From the NCBI RefSeq assembly GCF_009674605.1, contig NZ_WKJO01000002.1:248001-312000 (forward strand): a stretch of 64,000 nt of DNA, given 5' to 3'. Of this stretch, positions 52,028 through 62,400 are shown piece after piece. Positions within the stretch are counted from its first letter, which is position 1; every line of letters begins with the position of its first letter. The notes beneath the pieces were generated by a model. It saw nothing but the letters and a program-made list of their open reading frames with translations, had not been told where the DNA came from and searched no databases. This DNA is from Haloferax litoreum (lineage in GTDB: Archaea; Halobacteriota; Halobacteria; Halobacteriales; Haloferacaceae). A program made the translations under genes and the position numbers.

Positions 52028-52486
52028 ATGACGTACGAAAATCTCGATTCCAAGCTTGTCAACGCACTCCTCGACGATGGCCGAACGAGTCTCCGGAACC
52101 TCGCCGAGCAACTCGACGTCTCTGTGACGACTATCTCGAACCACCTCCGTGACCTAGAAGAAGAGGGTGTCATCGAGGGATACACACCCCGCGTCAACTA
52201 CAGTGCACTCGGGTACGACGTCACTGCAGTCATGCAACTAAAGGTCGAAGGTGACGCACTCGGCGATATCACCGACGAACTCAGAGAACAACCCCGAATG
52301 GTCTCAGTCTACGAAGTGACCGGGAATTACGACGTCATCGCCATCGGCAAATTCCGGAACACGGACGACATGAACGCCCAAATCAAGGAGATACTCGGTG
52401 AAGCGGCGATTCGCGAGTCGAACACGAGTGTCGTGCTCAACGCCGTTTCGGAGAACGAGCAGTTCGAACTCGACGTCGACGAATAA
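52028..52486 (+). CDS. Lrp/AsnC-family transcriptional regulator
   Basis: A 152-residue regulator from ATG 52028 ([18 protein letters not shown]); 19 upstream codons from 51971 are not part of the family. The HTH is [20 protein letters not shown] at residues 21-40, followed by a wing and a RAM effector-binding domain ([40 protein letters not shown]). Such proteins bind amino acids and form octamers. It is divergent from the nitrilase gene and convergent with the FilR1-type regulator. Confidence 0.92.
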   Translation: MTYENLDSKLVNALLDDGRTSLRNLAEQLDVSVTTISNHLRDLEEEGVIEGYTPRVNYSALGYDVTAVMQLKVEGDALGDITDELREQPRMVSVYEVTGNYDVIAIGKFRNTDDMNAQIKEILGEAAIRESNTSVVLNAVSENEQFELDVDE

Positions 52487-52506
52487 GACGTCTCGCTTCG
52501 GGATAC

Positions 52507-53298
52507 TCACACGTCGTCTGACGATAGAGCGTCCAACTGTTCTGCTTCGTCTCTGTACCGCTGGTACGTCTCCATCGCCCAGTCACGTGCTTCTGAGGAA
52601 TCTGTATCGACGAAGACCGAGAGCAGTCCTGTTTCGTCGTATCCCCCGAGTCCAACTCGGTCTTCGAAAATCGCGAGACCGAACGGAAGGTCGTCGTGTG
52701 TTGAGAGCGTCAGTTGGCCGGCATCGACCGCGTTTGCAATCGCATCGGGATACGTCTCGACCATCTCTTCGACGACGGCTGACAGATAGACGACGTCTGT
52801 CTCCATCCCTCCCAGTATCTCGTCTCGGATTTCTTCGACGTAGATTGGTGCAACCGTGGTCGTGTCGAATCCGTGGAGGCTCCGTGAATCACGAAGGAGT
52901 TCCATGAATCGAGCAACCGGGGCGTACGGGTTCGTGGGCTTCGATTCCGTCATCGTCGCACCATCGAACAACCCCGCTTCAAGTTCGACAGACCGGTCGG
53001 TTAGCGTCTCGAAAAACGGTTGGAGCCGTTGTGCAGCAGTGATTCGTCGCCGGTAGGCGGTCACCTCGCGTGCGACCGTTTCTCCGAACGGTGAGAGTTT
53101 GAACTCCACGCCGTCTTGGACGAGCAATTCTTTCGATTCGAGGCCGCGGACGATGCGATGAATCGTCGTCCGAGACACGTCCAGTGTCTCCATCAGGTCC
53201 GACCGTTCCAGAGGGCCATCCAGCAGTGCAGCGAGCGCGTCCGCTCGTTTCAAGGCCGCTATTGGAAGATTGTTGTCTTCGGACCCTCCGGTACCCAT
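52507..53298 (-). CDS. FilR1/TrmB-like helix-turn-helix regulator
   Basis: A 263-residue regulator from ATG 53298. Residues 15-85 form a winged helix with the recognition region METLDVSRTTIHRIVRGLES. The remainder matches the FilR1 (methanogenesis regulatory protein-like, PF08350) middle domain, with the end motif LPFGLAIFEDRVGLGGYDET, GLLSVFVDTDSSEARDWAME and TYQRYRDEAEQL. The ligand is unknown. The gene truncated at the right edge of the window is the same type, so the giant surface-protein gene is flanked by two of these. Confidence 0.88.
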   Translation of the reverse strand: MGTGGSEDNNLPIAALKRADALAALLDGPLERSDLMETLDVSRTTIHRIVRGLESKELLVQDGVEFKLSPFGETVAREVTAYRRRITAAQRLQPFFETLTDRSVELEAGLFDGATMTESKPTNPYAPVARFMELLRDSRSLHGFDTTTVAPIYVEEIRDEILGGMETDVVYLSAVVEEMVETYPDAIANAVDAGQLTLSTHDDLPFGLAIFEDRVGLGGYDETGLLSVFVDTDSSEARDWAMETYQRYRDEAEQLDALSSDDV

Positions 53299-53461
53299 TG
53301 GGCGTGATAACTCGTCCAAGTCGACATAATTCTTCGGACATGAACTCCCGATAAACAAATTTCAATTGACAGTTGTTTCAGAGAGTGAAATCCTGTTCGC
53401 ACTCCGGACTCTGCACGGTGAGTGCATATAGGATAGCTGACTGAGTGGGGAATTTATCAAC

Positions 53462-56400
53462 ATGCTTCAGTTTGGGACTCTCTATCGAAGTGGAACGATT
53501 CGGTCTACCGTGTCCGTTATCCTCGCGGTTTGTCTGGTCCTCTCTGTCGTCGTCGGGTCTGTTGGGGCAACGCTCGAATCCGCGGACCCGACCACATCAG
53601 AACCATCTTCCGTCGAGTCCATCGGTTCGTCCGGTGATACTGCGGAGGCAGCGAGTGGGTCGCTAACGTGGCCGTCTCTCGGTCCGGGAGACTGGCCGAC
53701 GACCGGTCGCGACGCCGGTCGGTCGGGATACAATCCGAACTCGTCTGGTCCGAAGACGAATCCAACTGCTCGCTGGACGTACGAATTCACAGACGACGTG
53801 AGGGAACTTCCCGCAGTCGTCGCTGATGGCTTCGTGGTAGTGCCCGGCGAGACGAGTCTCCGAGCACTGGACAACGAGACGGGCGACGTGGTCTGGAACA
53901 TCTCCGGCGTCGACCTCTCGTCGGTGTCCGTCTCCGATGGCGTGGTCGTAACGACCGAAGTCGACTATTCCGGTGACGAAATCCGCGCCTACCATCTCTC
54001 GAATGGAACCGAAATCTGGAACGAAACCAACTTCGAAACTGATGCGACGGTCGTCTCGGGGGGGACGCTCTACACAACCCGAGGGGCGTATCTCTACGCG
54101 TACGACGTACAAACTGGTTCCCAACGCTGGTCGACCGATATCAACGACGACGTCTCGATTGGGTTGTCGGCGGCGGGCGAGACGGTCTATGCGACCGGTC
54201 AAGTGAACAATCGGGACTACGCCATCTATGCCCTGAACGCTAGCGACGGAACCCGTCGGTGGAACTTCGAGATGGAAGGTCCGGTGTCGATGTCACCGGT
54301 CGTTTCGAACGGGTCGGTCTACGTCGGGAGTGGGTCACCGACGTACGATCCGAAATTCTACCGTCTGAACGCCACTGATGGACACATCGAGTGGGTCATC
54401 GATATCAATGCCCAACCGACGGGGGCGGCCGTCTCCGAGGGTTCAGTCTACGTCTCGTCGGGACACACAATCCGGGCGTTCGACGAACGCACGGGCACCC
54501 AGACGTGGCTTCACCGTCTCTCTGGGAGCCTCGAGTACGGGATTGCCCACTCGGAGATGCGAGCGCTCTCACCGACCGTCGCTGACGGCGTCGTCTACGC
54601 GGCGAGCGAACGAGGCCACCTCGTCGCGCTCGATAATGCAACCGGTGCCGAACAGTGGACGTATCGCATCGACGGCCGCGCAATCGACCTTGCGGTTGCA
54701 GACGACCGACTCTACGTCCTCGGTATCGACACCCGAGACACCACCGAGTTCACGCGCGTCTACGCGATAGAAGAATCTCCGTTCCAATTCTCCGGGTTTA
54801 CTCTCTCGTCGACGGCGCTCACCCCGGGCGAACAGTTCACGGGGGAGGTGACAGTCGAGAACGTCGACGACGAGGCGCGGAGTTACAACCTCTCACTGAT
54901 GGCTGACTCGCCACTTCCCGTGGAGTGGTGGGCGCTCGACCACGCGAACGGAACGTTGAACCCGGGTGAGTCCACGCCGCTCACGTTTACTGGACGGGTC
55001 GATACGAGCGGTTCGTGGAACGTCTCAGTTGCCCGCGAACTGGAGGATGACGCTGCTATCGGCCCAGTGACACTGACCGTCAGTCACCCAACCCGAGTCG
55101 ACGATTGGCCCGGCATCGATTTCGACGCCGGTCGAACGAAGGCGAACCCGAATACGTACGGCCCGAAACAACACCTTCAGGAAGTCTGGAACCTCTCTTC
55201 GTTCGACGGGAGCGTTGCACCCGCTATCGCAAACGGAACGGTCGTGGCTGTCCACAACAGAGACGACAACGCCGACAACGCCGACATCGTCCGCGGATAC
55301 GACGAGACGACCGGTGCCGAGAAGTGGGCGTTCAACGTCTCCGCGCAGGACCGAAATATCGCTGGGTCACCGACAGTCGACGACGGCACCGTGTTCCTCT
55401 ACACGACGCCCTACAACTTCGACAACGCTGGACCGGATGTCGTAGATGCGTCCGTCTTCGCACTCGACGCCAGCGACGGCAGTGTCGAGTGGGTCCACGA
55501 CACGACGATGAACGACACGTCGCTGAGTCGTGACCAAGCACCAGTCGTCTCGAACGGACAGGTGTACGTCGTGGGCGGCACGCCAGAGGACACCTACGAC
55601 GCGAACGCGACGCTCCTGGTACTCGATGCCGACACGGGAGCGGTGAGTTGGCGGTACGATGTGAGCGACGACGGTGGCACTGAACTCTTCGACTGGGTTT
55701 CGGTGTCGAACGGAACGGTCGTCGCGTGGCTTCAAGACGAAGACTACGTCGACGGAGCATGGGAAGACCACGACCGACTGATTGCCTTCACCACGAGTGG
55801 GTCGAGTACGTGGTCGACGAGCGCGGTGGATTTCGACCCATCGGAACCGCCCGTCGTTCGGGATTCGCACGTGTACGTCGTCAACAGAACGACAAACGCC
55901 GATGGCGAGGCGGCACAGACACTCACGGCGCTCAACCTCGCTGATGGGAATGTCGACTGGGAGTTCGTTCCGTACGACCTCCACCAAACCGTCGATACGT
56001 GGCGTGTCTACGAACCGACTGTCACGAACGATGCGGTATACGTCCGACAGCAAGTCATGGAGGCGAGTTCACCTCGGCGAAACGAACTCTACCGCCTCGA
56101 CCCGTCTACCGGCGCACTCGTCTGGAACCGGTCGATTCGGGACCTCGAAACGATATTCGCCGTGGATGGACTCGTCTATGGTGGCGACGGCGGCGGTGAT
56201 TACACGTACGTCTACGACGCTTCGACCGGCGAGTTCTACGGAAACACCGACCTAACGTCTCGCGAGCGTGGGGCCGTGCAGGCACTGGCGAACGGGACGA
56301 TGATTCTCTACGCCGACTCGACGACACCGAACGACTTCCGCGTCCTTCGAGAGGGAGGCGTAATCGAGTTCACGGACCTCACAGTCGACTCCCACGTCGT

Positions 56401-59400
56401 CTCCGTGGACGACAACGTCACCGTCACTGCGACGGTCACGAACCTCGGGTCGCACGCGCGCCAGTACGACGTGAACCTCGACATCGCCCCCGACGACGGG
56501 AACACCAACCACTACATCTGGGACTATCCGAACCGGGAGGGGACTCTCGAACCGGGCCAGAGTACGACGCTCACGTGGACGGTCACCCTCCGAGAACGCG
56601 GCGACGTCGTGTTCGTCTTGCAACCGTCAGGCGACGGTGATTCGATGGCACGGTACATGTACGACCGAGAGGGAAGCGCCACGGTGAACGTCGGCGACGC
56701 CGAGGATGGCACACTCGTCGCCCTCGGTGGCCCGCGTGACCTATCGCCGACTGCCGACTCGTGGCCAAAGGCGAGTTTCGACGCCGGCAACACCGGGAAC
56801 AACTCCGCGACCCAAGCGCCGACTGCAGTCGGCTCAGACGTCACAGCGTGGGCAGTGAACCACAGTTCCGAGTGGACGACTGGACCGATTGTGGCCAACG
56901 ACACCGTCTTCGTCGGCGGAACCGACAACAACGGCGACGCGGTGTTCGCCTACAATGCCACTGACGGAACGCTTCGCTGGAAGTACGAAACCATCGGAAG
57001 TGTCGAGGGTTCACCGACCTACGCGAGTGGCTACCTCTACACGGCAGACAGCAGAGACCGCGTCTACCAATTCGATGCGTCGACCGGCGAACGTCTCTGG
57101 ACGTACGACGTTGGCGGCGACGTTGGCGGTATCACCGTCGTCGACGACGTCGCATACGTCACCGGGTCTGGATACGCGAATTCGAAGTACTTCGGCGTTC
57201 TCCACGCCCTGAATGCCACCACTCGTGAGGTCCTGTGGACGTTCGAGAGAGATAGCAGGATGTACGGCATGGAGGTAACTCCCGCAATCGAAAACGGGAC
57301 TGTCTACGTAACGAGTGACGGCAATTCGACGCACGCAGTGGACGCCGCGACTGGGACCGAGATGTGGAGTCGACAGATTGCGGGCCGGTCGTCGGGACTT
57401 CACGCTCCTGTCGTCGCCGATGGCGTGGTCTACGTCGACAACCAGTCGAATGGGCGACTCTACGCGCTGGACGCGGCCGATGGTCGCACGCTGTGGAACA
57501 CGTCGGCGAACGTCGATGGCTATACTGGTACCTCGCCCGCACTGGCAAACGAGACGCTGTTCTTCACGTCAGACGGCATCCTCCGTGCCATCAATGTATC
57601 GAGCGGCGAGAACCGATGGGCGACGAGTATCTGTACCGCTGCAGAGTTCTCTCCAACCTACGCCGACGGGACCGTCTTCGTACCGACAACGGACAGTTCG
57701 ATTCGGGCGTACGACGCCGATACCGGTGGCCTCGTGTGGAAATATCAAGAAGACTACTACGAGGCGTTCACACCGGCGATTAGCGGTGGCGTCCTCTACG
57801 CTACGGGGTTGGAGAACGCCAACTCGGAGCACCCACTCCTCGCACTCGAGGGTGGCACGACGAATCAGTCAGACTCGTCGATTGGATACACCAATCTCGC
57901 AGTCTCGAAATCCAACGTGTCTACCGGTGAGTCGTTCTCCGTCTCTGCTGTGGCAGAGAACACCGGGGATGTCGCGTGTGGCTACACAGCCGAACTGTTC
58001 GTGGACGGGGCTGTCGCCGATACAGTGACCGGCACTGTCGGTTCCGGTTCCTCCAACACGGTTGAATTCACGCACGACTTTTCGACGGTCGGGACGCACA
58101 ACGTTTCCATCGAGGGCCTCCCACCGAGTAACGTCACCGTCAGTGCACCCGTTGCGGAACCTGCCGTCTCACCATCGACACAGGATTTCGGTGACGTGGA
58201 CCTCGGGTCGTCTTCGCAGCGATACGTGCAAATTTCGAACGAAGGGACCGACACGCTGTACGTCTTCGACGTAACGCTCACTGGGTCGAATACCGGTGAC
58301 TACACGATTACGACGACGCCGCAGTCGAACATCTACGCTGGCGACTCAGACTATATCTGGCTTCGATTCGACCCGAGTGCGAGTGGACTCCGGACGGCAA
58401 CGCTCGAATTCGACACTAATGTCGGAATCGTCGAGGCCACCCTGATTGGAACTGGAGTCGGACCTGCGGAAGTCGCCGTCTCGCCGACCAGCCACGACTT
58501 CGGAACGGTGGAAGTCGGTAACACCACGACGACGAACGTCTCTGTCTCGAACGTCGGCGGGTCACCGCTGTCGCTCGGCAGTTCGTCGGTGACTGGCACC
58601 AGTGCCGGCGCGTACACCGTCGTCGGTGGGTCTGGCACCGCGACCATCGCTGCGGGTTCGACTCACAACGTCACCGTCGAATTCGCACCGTCGGTCACGA
58701 GGGTCGCAGACGCGACACTCGAACTGGCAACCAATGATAGCGACGAATCGACCGTGAGCGTCGGAATTTCCGGGAACGGAACGATTACGGAACCGAATCA
58801 GAAACCGGTCCCCGGTGCCGACCAGTACGTCGTCGTAGAAGGCGAGACGCTCTCGGTAGACGCACCGGGCGTCCTCGAGAACGACCAGGACCCGGACAAC
58901 GACAGTCTCTCTGCGACCCACCACGGAACTCCGGACAACGGCTCGTTGACGTTCGTGTCCGACGGGAGTTTCACCTACACTCCCGACTCCGGCTTCACGG
59001 GTACGGACTCGTTCGTCTACCGCATCCGAGATTCGGAAGGAACGTACTCGTCGTTCGTCACCGTCACCGTCGAGGTTCTCCCGGACCCGAACCGGAAACC
59101 GGAGGCTGTCGGGGACTCCTACGCTGTCCACGCAGGTGAGTGGCTGAACGTGAGTGCACCGGGACGGCTCGCGAACGACCGTGACCCAGACGGGGACGAC
59201 TTCAGTGCCAGCCATCACGGCGACCCGAGTCACGGCACGCTTAAATGGTCTTCCCAGGATGGAAGTTTCAACTACACACCGGATTCGGGCTTCACGGGGA
59301 CGGACTCGTACGTCTACCGGGTGCAGGATGAACACGGCGAGTACTCCGAGTTCGCCACGGTGACTATCGAAGTCCTTCCCGCGAAAAATCGCGACCCAAC

Positions 59401-62400
59401 TGCTGTCGACGACACCTACACGGTTTCGCAGGGTGAGTGGTTGAACGTGAGTGCCCCCGGTCGACTCGCGAACGACTACGACGTCGACGGTGACTCGTTC
59501 AGTGCCTCTCACCACGGTACCCCCGACCACGGAACCTTGGTCAGGTCTTCCCAAGACGGCAGTCTCAACTACACACCGGACCCCGGATTCACGGGAACAG
59601 ACTCGTACGTCTACCGGATTCAGGACGATCACGGTGCGTACTCAGGGTTCGCTACGGTGACTATCGAAGTCGTCCCGGACAACAGGGACCCGACGGTCGT
59701 CGACGACCACTACGCGACCCTCGCCGACGAGTGGTTGAACGTGAGTGCGCCCGGACGACTCTCGAACGATTACGACGTCGACGGCGACTCGTTCAGTGCC
59801 TCTCACCACGGAGACACCACGAACGGGACACTCGACCGGTCCTCACAGGACGGAAGCCTCGTGTACCTCCCGGACTCGGGATTCACGGGAACAGACTCGT
59901 ACGTCTACCGCGTTCAGGACGGCCGGGGCGAGTACTCCGCGTTCGGGAACGTCACTATCGACGTGGTCGACCCGACTCGAACGGACCCGGTTGCAGTGCC
60001 TGACCACTACACGGTATCCGAAGGGCAGTGGTTGAACGTGAGTGGACCGGGAACGCTCGCAAACGACCTCGACCCGAACGGTGACAACGTCACTGCGCCG
60101 CACCACGGGACTCCCTCGAATGGTACACTCCACCGGTTCTACGGAAGTGGCGGCTTCCAGTACAAGCCAGACGATGGGTTCACCGGAACCGACACCTTCG
60201 TGTATCGAGTCGAGGACGACACCGGTGCGTTCTCGAACTACACCACCGTCACCGTCGAGGTTCTCCCGGACCCGAACACGACGGCGAACCGTGCTCCGAC
60301 TGTCGTCGACGATACCTACACGGTGTACGAGGGACAGTGGGTGAACGTGAGTGCGCCCGGTCGCCTCGCGAACGATTACGACGTCGACGGTGACTCGTTC
60401 AGTGCCTCTCACCACGGCAATCCCGACCACGGGACGCTGGAGCGCTCCGCCCAAGATGGGAGCTTCAGATACAAGCCGGACTCGGGATTCACGGGGACGG
60501 ACTCGTACGTCTACCGTGTCCGGGACGAACACGGCGAGTACTCCGCGTTCGGAACGGTGACTATCGAAGTCGTTCCGGACCCGAACAGACGGCCAGATGC
60601 TGTCGACGACCACTACTCGGTCTACGCGGGTGAGTGGCTGAACGTGAGTGCACCGGGACGGCTCGCGAACGACCGCGACCGGGACGGAGACTCGTTCAGC
60701 GCAAGTCATCACGGCACCCCCGACCACGGGACGCTCCAGTGGTCCTCTCAGGATGGGAGTTTCAGATACCTCCCGGACTCGGGCTTCACGGGAACAGACT
60801 CGTACGCCTACCGAATTCAGGACGAACACGGCGAGTATTCGACGTTCGCAACTGTCACCATCGACGTGCTCCCGAACCCGAACCGTGCACCGACCGCAGT
60901 CGCTGACAACTACGTCGTCCGGCAAGGAGAGACGCTCTCGGTGCCTGCACCGGGGCGACTTTCGAACGATTACGACGCCGACAACGACTCGTTCAGCGCG
61001 AGTCACCACGGGACCCCGGATAACGGTACGCTCCAGCGGTCTTCGCAGGATGGACGTTTCACGTACACTCCCGACCCCGGATTCACCGGCGTCGACAGCT
61101 ACGTCTACCGGATTCAGGACGAACACGGTGAATATTCGTCGTTCGCACAGGTGTCCATCACCGTCGTCGACGCCTCGTCGTCCGGATTCGCCGACATCAC
61201 GGTCTCACGGGACCGCGTCGACTTTGGAACAGTCCCCGCGGGAACCAACACCGCCGAGACGATTACCGTCGCAAACATCGGCGACCAGAATCTGACCTTC
61301 ACCGAAGCGACAATCACTGGACCGACCGGCACGTTACTCGGTGGGGCCACAGACGGGTCGGAGTCCACGATAACCGAGATGACGCTCTCGAACCCGAGCG
61401 CCGTCCCGTTCGATGTGACCGGTGGGAACGAGTCGGTTGTCCTCGGGTTCGGCGGAACCCACGCCGTGACCGTCGAGTACGCACCGAACACTACGGGCAC
61501 GGCAAACGCGACGCTCGTCTTGCGGTCCGACGACCCTGACGAGCCCTCCGTGTACGTTCCGCTTGCCGGAGAGAGCGTGGACGACACCGCCCCGACTATC
61601 GACACAATCTCTGTCAACGGTTCGTACCGGAATGGAACGACAGTTTACGCGAACGAGACGGTGGATGTCGAGGTGAACGCGTCCGACGAGTTCGGGAACG
61701 TCAGTGACGTCCAGGTCACACTCGACTCACGAACTTCGCAGTACCGAGAGACGACGGACGCGACATACAATGGCACGTCGAACAACTGGACGGCATCGTT
61801 CTCGTCGAGTCAGATTCACGACGATGGTCGCTACGACGTCGTCCTAACGGGCGACGACGACCGGGGGAATTCGGCGGACAAGACTGTGACCGACACTGTC
61901 GTCGTCGACCGAACTGCCCCCAATTTAGCAGCGACGATAACGCGCGTTGATGCGACGACGGCCAACGTGACCGTCGATACCACCGAGACGGTTCGGCCCG
62001 CCTCGATGGTCGTCGATGTGGAACACCCAGACGGCACTGTGGACGCCGTCACCATGGTCGACGAAGGAACCCACTGGAACGGGACGTTCTCACTCTCGAC
62101 AGACGGACAGTACAACGTCTCCGCATCGGCAATCGACTTCGCAGGGAACCGTGGAACTGACAACGCGTCGAGCCTCATCGAATCTCACAGCACCGACAGC
62201 AACAACACCATCACTGCCCAGATACTCCCGTCTGAGCTGTTCGTCCGCTTTACGACCGACCAACCTGTCAACGACACGTTCGTCACGATGACCGAGCGTC
62301 GAGTGTCGGCCGAACCGCTCGTCCGCGGACAGGCAGGTGTGAAATTCCTGAACGCGGCGCTCGGCAAGCGTCTCTCGGACAACCTCAGTTACGCCGTCAT

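Noticed and set aside
58562..61126. Long minus-strand frames opposite the cadherin-like repeats
   Set aside because: Repetitive antisense shadows of the giant gene with Arg/Val-rich composition.
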